DNA of 64,000 nucleotides from Undaria pinnatifida (lineage: Eukaryota > Sar > Phaeophyceae > Laminariales > Alariaceae): the NCBI GenBank assembly GCA_012845835.1, contig JABAKD010000016.1, positions 8,019,919 to 8,083,918 of the forward strand. Direction: 5' to 3'. Below the pieces are notes generated by a model, which saw only the letters and a list, made by a program, of their open reading frames with translations, made no database searches and had not been told where the DNA came from. Positions 12,101-22,439 of the stretch are shown in pieces. Numbering within the stretch: the first letter of the stretch is position 1; each line of letters starts with the position of its first letter. Position numbers and translations under genes: made by a program.

Positions 12101-15100
12101 GCAACACTAGGTACGTGTCGAAGGCATTCCTCCGAAAGCGATTTCGCCGAAAACTTTACATGAAAGGGGGTCAACATGGAATCGACCTAAGTGGGCTGCG
12201 AAGCCAAACTGGGGTAAAACGTGGGACCGGTGCGACAGGTACGACAACTAGTCAGAAAAAGGGGGCCAAGAGGGGACGGCCTGTGGGCTGCACAGTCAAG
12301 ACGGCTGTAAAGCCACGATTAAGGCCGGTGCCGTCAAACCCTATGGGCAGGTATGCCGAAAAGAAACAAGACAAAGTGGTCGATTTTGGTGTCCTGCCGA
12401 CGACGCCAAAATGTAGTAGAACTCCGAGTGGGGGATGCGTGGTTAGTCGGTGTTGGGAAGCGTGCTCCTCATGGGTTCCGGTGTCTTTGGTTGCTCTCTC
12501 CTCATGGCTCGCTGGATAGACTCAAAGCTTGATACATTATTTCCTCTACATTGAACTCTAAAATACAGACAAAGCAAGACAAGACAGAGTAGAGCAAGGT
12601 TGGGCAGGGTAGAGCAGGGTAGTGAGATGAGGGGCGTCCTGCTTGTCCCATCATCGTCACCTACATGACCGCCCATCTATGATGGCCTTGGCGTGAGTGT
12701 GAGATCTAGTATCACGTGGTTTCACCTCAACCATGACATGGTTTCACGTCGAATCCATAAACTATGCTTCTGCGGAGGGCGCTCCATCACAGTCCCAAAC
12801 AGTTTCAATTCATTGCAGTTCGGACACTCAATCAATCGTGTATCCTCCTCTTCATTCGGATCGTAGGTGAACGACGACATTTACCATTATCAGTATAGTA
12901 CCCTGTTAACTACTGCAAACGTTATCCTCCTCTATTTCTAAGTGATTCGTCCCTTAAACGGGGATTTAAGTCAAAAACGAACACCCCTTTGGGGCAGCCG
13001 CAGTAGATTTTAATATATTATCCTGAACACGATTTTATGAAATTATTCCGAGGACGTCAGCTGTGAGTTCGACCAATTTAGGGTCGATACTCATCTTTGC
13101 AAGGTGCGTTGTTGGTGCTTGTAGTATCCTACTATGTGGGTGAGTGTTTTTCACTTGATGGGAGGGGTCGATTTGCTCGCGCAGGCGCAACACGTATTTT
13201 GGTGCCCCCATAGCGTTGTGTTGCTTCAATGAGGTAAAGTGTTTCTCATGAAACTGTTACGACAGGGATTTGTTTTTTTCCCATCCGTGAGGTTATTTGC
13301 GGCTTCCGGCTAACGCCGGCCACCACGCCAACCCGGAACCGTAACCCTAACCGTAGCCCTAGCCAGAGGCCTGCCCTAGCCCTAGCCAGAGGCCTGCATG
13401 GTTGGTGTGCCTTAGGGTCGTCCGTTAGTTGGAACGGAGTCATCCCACGGTGGGGGTGCAGCAGATTCTAAGAAATTTCTGGGCTCCTAAAATGAGGAGC
13501 TGGCTCAATATCTCACCCGAAACATGCCTTCGAGGGCATTCGTCCGCCCAACCCGACCAATGCTTCTACGCGCTACGTAGTCTTGAAACAAACACACTGG
13601 TAAAAATGTCAATACACACCGGTAGTTCCTCTCTTGGGGGGGGGGCTCAAAACGGCCAGAAACGTTCGACCCAAAAGGTACGACCCCTGCGGTGGGATGA
13701 CTCAACGGCTCTAGTCCATGGGCCGGCACATCTAACGAATGTCGCCATCGCGGGCTGATCTATGCGAATCCCCTTTTCGGACCCAAAAATCGCGAATGAA
13801 TCGATCGCAATGTACGGCCTTACCTGTATCAGCTTTAGCTTTCGACCGTCTACCTAAGCGCGCAGAAACATGAGTAGATCCGTACTGCGTGCGTGTTGTA
13901 TGTAAAACTGGCTCTTTAAGTAAACTACAGAAACCATCCCCTAACCCAGCAGCCCGCTTTGCTTTTTATGTGGTCGATGCCGTAATCGGCATTCCGTTTC
14001 GCCGCTTTCCCCCTCTGATTTCGTCCGCAAGGCAATCAAATATCAGCAAGCAAATAAACTGCCCGATGCACGGCTAGACAGCAGCGTGATATCGTAATCT
14101 GTCGTTGGCGGGTAACATGGCCTGACCCGAGCACCGCAAACTTTTCTCTCGCTCGCTTACAAACGCCAACACGGAAGGACGGGCAGACCATAATATTGGC
14201 TTTGTGGTGTTGGTGTTGTGGTGTTGGTGGTGTTGATGGTGGTGTTGGTGTTGGTATTGATGGTAGTGTTGGTATTGATGGTAGTTTTGGTGTTGCTATT
14301 GGTGTTGATGCTGGCGTTGTTGGTGTTGATGTTGGTGTTTGCTTTGGTGTTGGTATTGGTATTGGTGTTGGTGTTAGTTTTGGTGTTGGTGTTGATGTTG
14401 GTTATGGTGGTGGTGTCGATATTGATGGCTATGATGTTGGTGGTGTTGGTGGCGGCGTTGGTGTTGATGTTGGTGATGGCGTTGGTGTTGGCATTGGTGT
14501 TGGTGGCGATACTAATGCTGGTGATTTTGGTGCCTGACGGCAGGATTTGACGTGGACTTCCCCGCGTTGGTCAGCGACCCGACGGTGATTGCTACACTGG
14601 GCTACGTCGGCAAAAGCTTCCTCGAGAACTCGGTATGCCTCGCACGTTGGTACAACAGGGACACCGGGATCATGGTCGGCAGCGTGTTGTTCTCCGAAGA
14701 GTGCGAAGGACCGCCGGGTGAGCGGGTGCAGTGAAATGGGCGACTTTGGTATCATGCGTATCAGCAAGGGTTTTGCGCGCTCGCGGGGTACGGGAAGCTG
14801 AGTTCGCGCCCTCGTGAGTGAGCGTTGAAGCGCGAAGTTGAGCATCGAACCCGGTTAGGTTGAATTTTGATGTTGTATGGCGGTGGGGCGATGAGGCGAT
14901 ACACTTTTAAAGAGATGATTGCAGTGATACTATTAATCATTAAACCTTGTGAACCTTGTGACAAGGTACGGCAGCACTTGGTTTTAGTACTACTCATAAA
15001 ATTATTCTATTGATAGTGGTAGCTGGTACGGCGGAAGTGCGGGGCGACATTCAGAGGAAAAACTTTCGTTTTTATTGCCCAAGTCTTGATGAAGTTTAGT

Positions 15101-18100
15101 TTTCCAACACTTGCTGGATGAACGACCGAACGAGATGACGATTTGAGAATAATCTCATGCTACGTTTTCGTTCTGTTTATACGGTAGTAGGGGTCCCTTG
15201 CTCTCGCGGAAATATTTGCCTTGGTTTAGTATGCGTCTGGTACGTGATTACACAAGGTGCGAAGGAGACAATCGCCTTGCGGCTCACGATCCCTCAGTAG
15301 GGCTTTCAATGCTTGTCATGTCAACAATCAGAGAGAAAGAAAGAAAAAAAAAATGATGCAGAGGGACTTGGTTGGCACAGCGGCATCGCTCTCATCGGCC
15401 GGTCAGCTGCCAGATATACCTTATACGCTGCTTCGTGTATACTGGTACTTAATAGCGGTTATCGATACCAACGGTACTACTCTGTACCGCCAACTTGGGT
15501 CAACGGTACTTCTGCCCAAAGGTTGCCTGCCAGGTATTATAATGCCGTAATCGTATACTGCTGTACCATTCCGTTGTATAGATGCCAACGGTACTTGGGC
15601 GTTAAGAACCCCCCCCCTGGTGCTATACAAAACCCATCTTTGAGAACCATACCGTTCGTTAAGGACGCGTTCGCAGGCTGGTAAGCATCAAAACGCCGCT
15701 ACATAGCTACCCGTTTGCCGCTTCCCCATTCAAGGTGTAGGAGCTCCCGGCCCGTATGCATCTCTCTGCGACATGTAACGCGTTTCTTCGTGAGCAGCAG
15801 TAGCAGCAGCAGCAACAACAGGTACACCCTACCATTCCGTTCGTTTTCTGTTTAGTTGCACCCACGTCGTTTCCCCCATCCCCTATCTACATAGACAAAA
15901 ACCATACAAAAGCTGAAAAACAATACATTATTCCCGGTCGCACACGACAGCCACGGCTCACGGCGGCGCGGTGGCTTCGGCGCTAGACGACATTCTAGGC
16001 ACCATGGTCTGGCGAGAGATGGGCTTCTCGAAGGCCGGCTTTCCCACGGTCCAGCTGAACGTGAGCTTCCGGGGGAGCACCCCCCTGGGGCGCCAGCTGC
16101 GTTTCGACACATACATATTGGAGCAGGAAGGTCGAAAGGTACGTACACCGCTTCGGAATCAACGCCAACAAAGGTGATTTCAACGGCAAAGCTAACAATA
16201 GCAATATTGTTGAGAGTGATACCAGCGGCGATGATAACGATAGCAACGGTACTAATGCGAACGAGGAGCAAAACGGCAATAACAATAATAATATTGGTAT
16301 GCCAGGCATACATGAATGATCACAATATCAACGACATTGCCAACAACAGCATCAACAACGACAACAACACCAGTAAATGGTACCAGTTACTCGATGCCTG
16401 TACAGCAAGACTTTACAAAACCACACGTTCCTCGGCAGCGGCGGCGGCGGTGCAAACGCAACACACCAGCAAGCTACGAAAAAGTGAACTGAACGTTATC
16501 AACCTCCCCTCTCGTTTTTATGTTTTGGCGGTAACCGAGATGGTGATCGAGTTAGATAAGATTGCGCGGAGTGGAGAACCTTAACTCCGCGCAACAGGGA
16601 TGAAATCACGCAGTGTGCATATGGCAAGGCACCCAGAAGGCGGTTACATAGTATCCCCATTGCTGTTTCTGGAAGTGGTCACATCAGAAATCAAATACAT
16701 GCATTCAAAGCTGTCACCCGATATGCAAGAAAGTACGCACAATGTGCGAAAGTCCGCCTCACACGTTTTTTGTAGAATGCAGCTCACCCTTCATGCGACT
16801 CGTCGAACAACTCGCGGCGCTTCGTGCTTGGTGGACACGATGTCTGCCTGGTCGGTCAAAACCCGACGTTCTCCGTTCCGACATTGTAGGGATGTGTGGG
16901 TCTATGCTTAAATACCACGACTATGCATGATTGAGTACACCCCCCCCCCCCCCCCCGATGCGCACCCATCGGACCCTTGTGCGGGCATTTACTTTCCTCT
17001 CGGCTTTCTATCGGCAGGACGTATGTGTGTCCATGATTAGTGTGTGTATCTGTGTATGTGTGGTTGTGTTATATGTATTGTATGTGTCGTATGTGTGTAT
17101 ATATGAGTAACGGTGTGTGTACCGGTGCGTTCATGTCTGTGGTGTGTCTGCAAGGGATCGCCAATTTTTCGTTCATCAACGGTGTCGGGCTTTCCCGTTT
17201 TCGACTTGGCGGAGCTAGCAGATTTCGATTCTTTGTGTGGGCCTCCTGATCGTGCGTGCGTGCGTCTGCCTCGACATCAAGGCGTGCGACGCCACGGCTC
17301 ACGGCTGCCAGAGGCTGGCCCCAGCCAACGAACGGGCAGTAGCTTCCTCGCTTCGAGACCGCGAGCAAGCAAGCCCGTGCCTGGAGCCGACCGCTTGTCC
17401 CCACATTTTTCGGGTGCCTGTTTTTCCGAGCACTCTTCGTAAGTGACCCCATCCGCCTCCCCCACCCCCCACGATCTCTCTCCCCCCTTCCCTTCGCTTT
17501 CCCCTTGAGATAGAATGATAGATGGTCCCAGTGCTGCAACAGCCTTGCTCTGGCGGTACCATACGTAAGAACTCCGTAAACCGAGTCTAACTTATCTAGT
17601 ACAAACCATAGGTCTCGTTCCCTTGCCTTTTGTGACTGTTGACCTGAACTGACTGGACGTATGCTATGCTGAGCGAACCTGAGCTGATTGAACCTGACGC
17701 ATGCTGACGGACCTCACCTCCGCACAGCTGACCTGAGCAAACCTCGCCCGAACATACCTGGCCTGAGCAGACCTGGCCTGAGCAGACCTGGCCTGAGCAG
17801 ACCTGGCCTGAGCAGATCTGGCCTGAGCAGACTTGGCCTGAGGAGATCTGGCCTGAGCAGACCTGGCCTGAACAGAGCTGCCATGAGCAGTCCTGACCCA
17901 AGCAAAAGTAGCCTGAGCAAGCCTGACCTGCGCAGACCTAGCCTGAGCAGACCTGAATTGAGCCGACCTAATCTGAGCACACACCTGAACGTACCTCATC
18001 TGAGCAGATATCCGATGTGAACAGACCTGAACTAAGTGGGCTTGACATGGGGAGACCTTACCTTAACAGACTTGAGCTGACCTGAGCGTCACTGAGCTAA

Positions 18101-19091
18101 ACAATGCCTGGTAATAGAACTTACACAGAAACCTCTGTAGACCTGACCTGGACAGACCTAAACTGAGCAGACTTGACCTGAGGAGTCTTGACATGACCTG
18201 AGGGGCACTGAGCTTAGTATTTACATTGCACGTTTACGGACGGAGATCTGAGTAGACCCGACCTGAACAAACCTGGCCTGGGCAGGCCTGAAATGAGCAG
18301 ACCTAGATGAACGGACCTGGTCTCAGCAGAACTGGCTTGAGAAGGCCTCAGCTGAGTGGACCTGACCTCAACAAAATCTGAACTAAACAGGTCTGACCTG
18401 AGCAGACCTGAGCTGAGCGAGCCTTATCTTAATGGACTTAACCTGAGAGGGTCTGATGTGAACAGCCCTGAACTGAACAGGGTTGACCTGAGCAGACCTG
18501 ACCAGAGAAACCTGACCTGAACAGACCTGACCTGAACTGAGCAGAACTGACCTTTAGCAAAAATTACACTTGCTTGATTGGCCGATCGCCCCGAACCGTC
18601 CCGTGCCGTCTCGAATCCCTCCCAAGGTGACGGCCAAGGCCGTGCTGCGAGACCCCGCGTCGGGCCAAGTTTTAGCTGAGGGCGAAGGCCTCTTCTACGC
18701 TAGAAAACCGCCACCGCCACAGGTGGCGCCATCCCCTTCGCCGGACGGCCTGCGAGGCAAGACAGTGGGCGGACGAACGGCAGAGGCGCCGGTCGGGGGA
18801 CCACTAGCACCATCGCCGCCGCCGTCGCTACCATCGCTGGCTCCGCTCCCGAAGCTGCATGGTACGCATCCAGAGGTAAACAAGAGAACACGGCCAAAGA
18901 CGGAGCCTCTAAAGCAGGCCGGCACGAAATCGTACGATGACGCTCTTCGGGAGTTCGGCCGCGGCAATCCGAACGCCGTCGCGAACCTGCTGGCCTTCCA
19001 CAACGAAAGCAGTGGCAACGGCAGTGGCAGTGGCCGCAACGGCGACGGTGGTAGCGATGACACACCCTTTTCCCGAAGATCTAAACTCTGA
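9127..19091 (+). CDS. hotdog-fold (PaaI/THEM-like) thioesterase
   Basis: Four exons are proposed: 9127-9223, 14544-14717, 15951-16138 and 18627-19091, joined in phases 1, 1 and 0. The total is 924 nt, giving 307 aa and a stop. Exon 3 carries the family signature: HGG at residues 94-96, then ALDD with the likely catalytic acid, then GFPTVQLNVSF and the PLG turn. Exon 4 starts with the matching last strands (VTAKAVLRDPASG, EGEGLFYARK). Such enzymes hydrolyse acyl-CoA thioesters; the substrate cannot be read from sequence. Exon 1 is the weakest join. Its codon pattern and phase fit, but an acceptor just upstream (aaacag) means it could be internal, with a further N-terminal exon for targeting. 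Residues 181-307 are a Pro/Ser/Gly-rich tail without a recognised domain. Introns carry an LTR element and several minisatellites. Confidence 0.7.
9262..9310 (-). repeat. SINE family 1 fragment
   Basis: The block CACGGCTTGTCCAG followed by AGCTGGAAAGTAGA matches the body end of the SINE at 51770-52145 in reverse. It is only about 50 bp and lies in intron 1 of the thioesterase gene, 40 bp after its exon 1. Confidence 0.45.
9640..10110. repeat. tandem array of the dispersed core motif
   Basis: Five copies of a core close to AGTTTCAACCATTCAATCGG followed by TCGTGCTCACAGCTGACG occur at about 9647, 9717, 9838, 9910 and 10045. They are arranged as a higher-order unit of two cores per ~190 bp. Between cores lie conserved AT-rich linkers (CCTTCGGTAAATTTTGT and variants). 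The core is related to the single ~115-bp dispersed element found elsewhere in the window. Confidence 0.75.
10261..12791 (-). mobile_element. non-autonomous LTR retrotransposon (2.5 kb)
   Basis: Two direct repeats, 10261-10636 (376 bp) and 12412-12791 (380 bp), are more than 90% alike by eye and have TG...CA ends. On the minus strand the 5' LTR is the right-hand copy. Three bases inside it lies an 18-nt primer-binding site (12391-12408, TGGCGTCGTCGGCAGGAC) complementary to the 3' end of a serine-type tRNA. The flanks GTGC and GTCC could be a mutated 4-bp target duplication. The ~1.78-kb interior has no gag or pol motif. It contains degenerate ~180-bp tandem units (compare 11101 with 11279). 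It sits in intron 1 of the thioesterase gene. Confidence 0.85.
12391..12408 (-). promoter_or_regulatory. tRNA primer-binding site of the 2.5-kb LTR element
   Basis: Eighteen bases ending in TGG at the LTR side match the complement of a tRNA 3' end including CCA. The same site, with small changes, is found in both miniature LTR families of this window. Confidence 0.7.
12792..14195. other. intronic stretch with one dispersed repeat copy
   Basis: Part of intron 1 of the thioesterase gene. It holds a copy of the ~115-bp dispersed element at about 13043-13155 and a short degenerate CCCTAACCGTAGCC stretch near 13340-13390. No convincing exon was found. An ATG-led frame near 13869 has a donor in the wrong phase for the next exon. 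Confidence 0.55.
13043..13155 (+). repeat. ~115-bp dispersed element, full copy
   Basis: Collinear over its length with the copy at 40917-41031: it starts TTATGA, runs through GACGTCAGCTGTGAGTTCGA and CTCATCTTTGCAAG, and ends in a GTTTTT run. Confidence 0.65.
14196..14530. repeat. GGTGTT-type hexamer array
   Basis: A long run of TTGGTG/TGGTGTTGA variants ends about 14 bp before the thioesterase exon at 14544. The plus-strand frames through it (Gly/Val-only or Val/Leu-only) are repeat artefacts. The tract occupies the place where a polypyrimidine tract would be expected, so the acceptor of that exon is unusual. Confidence 0.85.
16660..16956 (+). repeat. poly-C-tailed dispersed repeat
   Basis: Collinear with the reverse complement of 59395-59670. 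Shared blocks include TCTGGAAGTGGTCAC-like, GCCTCAC, ATGCAGCTCAC and CATTGTAGGGATG. Both copies end in a long C run (about 18 C here, 16939-16956). Part of it stays open for ~60 codons (16742-16930, Trp/Cys/Arg-rich), which could be a relic of coding sequence. Located in intron 3 of the thioesterase gene. Confidence 0.65.
17640..18560. repeat. 15-bp minisatellite
   Basis: The unit is close to ACCTGGCCTGAGCAG. It is near-perfect at 17750-17880 and increasingly degenerate up to 18560. A 15-bp unit keeps all frames open, which explains the repetitive Ser-Gly-Leu and Ala-Arg-Ser pseudo-proteins on both strands. It fills the 3' part of intron 3 of the thioesterase gene. Confidence 0.9.
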
Positions 19092-19555
19092 CGGCGCCGC
19101 GACCGGAGCGTGCGGACGCGGTTTTCTGAGTATCGAGGCTCTGATGACGACTCGAACATGGCATAGGTAGCATCGTCGACGCGGGAGTGGTTGATGCTGC
19201 CGCCCTCTATCAGAACTGACGACGATGACGTTCTCACGCCAGCTCGTTTCCCTGCAATCTATTAATAGCCCGCGGTCACCAAAACAGAGTGCAAAGGCTG
19301 TAAGTACGGTGCGTGTCAGTATAGTACCGATTCGTTACAGTACTAGAAAATGACGCCGCGCAGGTTTTCCGTGTCGTGCTATCACAGTACATGTGCGTAT
19401 GTAGTGCCATTTTATTCGTTGCATTCTAAGTATTGGCCATGGCGAGTGGCTGGAAAAAGGTCAGTTGTTTGACTTTTTGACTCTAAGTAACTGCCCAGTA
19501 CGTATTCGTCTATGGCTGATGTTTTTCTGTTTTTTTTTCAATATTTTCATAAATT
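19092..19555. other. 3' flank of the thioesterase gene
   Basis: Presumed 3' untranslated region and intergenic sequence. No gene or clear signal was recognised. Confidence 0.4.
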
Positions 19556-20060
19556 TATTCATTAGTCGTAAACTGCACTTATGTGTGCTGCTGTTTATGC
19601 TGCATCTGTGGCCAAACTCGTTGAGTTTAGGACAGGGCCGCAGCGATGTTATAAAATCTTCCGGGGTGATTGAATTTGATGACCGTGTCGCGCCCTTGAC
19701 GGGGAACGTAGGAAAAAAGGTAGAAGGCGGTGTGTCTGATCTTGGTGTTGTCCGCTTCGCGCCTACCTCCTTTTGCTGTGAAGTACCGTAACTATTTGCC
19801 GTTTTCATATATTCATTCTTAGTCGTAAACTGCCCTGATGTATGCTGCTGTTTTTGCTGCATCTGTGGCCAAACTCGTTGAGTTTAGGACAGGGCCACAG
19901 GGATTTTATAAGATCTCCCGTGGTAATTGAATTTGATGATCGTGTCGCGCCCTTGAAGGAGAAACTGCGAAAATGGATAGAAGGTGGTGTGCGTGGTCTT
20001 GGTATTGTTCGCTTCGCGCGCACGTCAATGTTGAAAAGTACCTTAATTATTTGACGTCCA
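19556..20060. repeat. two tandem ~257-bp repeats
   Basis: Copies at 19556-19811 and 19812-20060 share blocks such as AGTCGTAAACTGC, GGCCAAACTCGTTGAGTTTA and GACCGTGTCGCGCCCTTGA. The parallel open frames are a by-product of the duplication. A degenerate copy of the ~115-bp dispersed element follows at 20094-20152. Confidence 0.8.
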
Positions 20061-20680
20061 TGTATGATAAGTATTTTATACAAATACTGTAAATAAGTCA
20101 GCTGAGTTCGGTCAATGTGAGGGTCGATCCTCATCTTTGCAAGCTGCGTGATACACCGGCCGCGCGTTTTAAAGTAATATACGTATATGTTTAGTAATAT
20201 ACGTATAATGTGTTTTGTGTTTTTATGATTCGTGCGCATGTTTGGTATTTGGATTTTACGATTGTGTATTTGCTCTGGATAGCGCATCACCTGTGTTCAT
20301 GCAACCCTGCATGCGCGTGCTCTTGTGCGACCCAGCGCGTGTACGGCGTCTTCTCGACTTCTCCTTGGTAGTGGCATATTTGAAAAATCGGTTTGCTAGG
20401 TGGCAGGGTAGGTAATTGTAGTGGTCGTAGTAGGGAGGAGAAAGAGTAGGAGGAGAACACGGCAAACGTGGGTTGCACACGACAGACGGTACATAAAAAA
20501 ACTCAACATCTGAGTACAAACGGTTTTAGGCCTGAATAACACGCCTGATGAACGTGAGTGGCGGCAGGGGGGGGTACAGGTCGTTGCTCAACCCCTCACA
20601 TCCACCATACCATGCCACCGACATTCTAAATCCATTTAGGCCAACCCTTGTAATAAGCTGATTCTGAAACACGAACATGG

Positions 20681-21074
20681 CGGTTTCAGCACCTTCGCAG
20701 GCGTGTTTGACCCGGGGAACGGGATAATCGCGCCTGCTCTTCTGAGAGTCGGACTAGCCTTTTTGCGAGACGCATCCAACGACATTTGCCGTTTTTTTAG
20801 AGTAGGAGTTTGATTTTTTTTACACACCGTAGTTTCCTCAAAATCAGTTTCGGACGCTATTTTATCCGAAAAGAGGCCATTTTTTCATGTGAAACTGCGA
20901 TATTATATCCGAAACTGTTTTGCCACATTTTTTTTTTAAATTTCAAACTGACATTCTGGAGAAACGGCAAACGTCGTTGGGTACGTCTCGAACAAATGCT
21001 AGTCCGAATTCGAGAAGATCGGGCTCGATTCTCCCGTTCCCCGGGTCGAACACGCCTGCGAAGCTGCTGAAACC
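20681..21074. repeat. inverted repeat with ~115-bp arms
   Basis: The left arm (20681-20796) and right arm (20961-21074) are reverse complements over most of their length. Shared blocks include CGTTCCCCGGGTC, ACACGCCTGCGAAG and CAACGACATTTGCCG. About 165 bp of AT-rich sequence separates them. This could be a fold-back or MITE-type element; no target duplication was identified. Confidence 0.75.
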
Positions 21075-21983
21075 TCTATTTTCGGTTTTCAGAAGAGGGG
21101 CCTTAGGGTGTAGTTTTTCTTTTGGCTATTCCTCACACGGCTATTTTTTCTTCACCGCAGTTTTGTCCCCACTGAATTGACCCCAGTTTTTTTCACCGCG
21201 GCTGAAAACTTCCGCCTCAGGGCCCCGACGGCCACGCGCTCGCGGCGGTGCCTCCGCACGTCACCGGCCGCCATCTGAGAAATCTCGCGGTCCTGCTCGC
21301 TGAGCTCGCCGAGCTATCCCGGAAAAAGTCCCAGAAAGTTTACATCACTTGCTCTAAAGCCTAACAGTCCCTGAATTGAAGACAATCGCGCCCGGTATAC
21401 TGATGCAGTAATGCCAAGTAATCCAGCACGGAAATTCCAAAATAATCACCGACCCAGTTGCTTTCCCCAGAGTACATCATATGATATTGTGATGGCGTTT
21501 TCCTCGATGCCTAGCAAGGTATAGGATCTATGATGGGGATGCGGTATAACAAGGGTTTGGCATGCCTTTTGAAGGCGTGTGTGTATGGGAATGAGGGGAT
21601 AATGATCTTGCGCCATCCGTGCATAATCGTACCATTCCATCCGTGACTCTAGCGGGAATAGTAAAGAGCTTATCTAAGACAAATGAGTGACCAACGTGGA
21701 AGCTGCCTAGTAGAGAGATCTGCAAGAAGGTGGCCTGTGCCTGTTCTTAGGCCTTGTCTTGTTTTGATATAGACTAAGCTATACACTCGTCTGCCCTGGT
21801 CGATGTTGCTTGCCGGGGTACTTGGCGGTTGGCTCTTTTCTTTGGTTTTCACCCCCCTCCCCCCCCCCCTTTCTACTTCAGGCACCCCCGGGGATTCAAG
21901 CTAACCACATCCCGTAGGGGAAGCATATGTTATTCCAAGTACGTCAGCTGCCCTATCTTATTAAATACAATTATTCTAACAAC

Positions 21984-22030
21984 ATCAGCTGTGAGTTCGA
22001 CGAATTTAGAGTCGATATTCATCTTTGCCC
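21984..22030 (+). repeat. partial copy of the ~115-bp dispersed element
   Basis: Matches CAGCTGTGAGTTCGACGAAT and CATCTTTGCC of the core and is cut where the miniature LTR fragment begins. Confidence 0.55.
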
Positions 22031-22045
22031 TACCTTATTATACAT

Positions 22046-22340
22046 TGCGTCGTCGACAGGACCATGGGTTTTTGGGTCGTGGGTTCGAATCTCACTATCC
22101 AACAATCAAATTTTGCGACTTTGCCCAGATGTCGAACTTGAAAAATACTCTCCCCGGGTATCCCCAGGAAATGTCACTGCATGGGGTATTGGTGCGCCCG
22201 CCCCCATATCCGTTCGACCAGCTTTCCAGCCGTCCCAGGGGGGGAAGGAATGTTATAAGCCTTCGTTTGGGTAGGCAAGTTGTAGCCTTTTACTGTTGGT
22301 CGAATGGACTGATACCCTCTGGTCTGATTCCGTAACCCGA
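22046..22340 (+). mobile_element. partial miniature LTR element (TRIM family A)
   Basis: In plus orientation it shows the family A order: a primer-site remnant (GCGTCGTCGACAGGACCATG), box B-like GGGTTCGAATC, the internal block GTCGAACTTGAAAAATACTC, a polypurine tract (CCAGGGGGGGAAGGAA) and a 3' LTR starting TGTTATAAG at 22252. The 5' LTR is missing, so this copy is truncated. Confidence 0.7.
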
Positions 22341-22439
22341 CTACACATTCGAGTACCGAAAGGGCAGCGCCAACGGTAATGCCGATCTCTTACGGCTGCC
22401 ACAGCGGGCGACTGAGCACGACAGCAGTGGTTCTCGCCG

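Noticed and set aside
14196-14550. Two plus-strand frames of ~110 codons made of Gly/Val or Val/Leu
   Set aside because: They are translations of a hexamer array with no other composition.
17596-18020. Overlapping 88-111 codon frames on both strands
   Set aside because: A 15-bp minisatellite keeps every frame open; the proteins are pure repeats.
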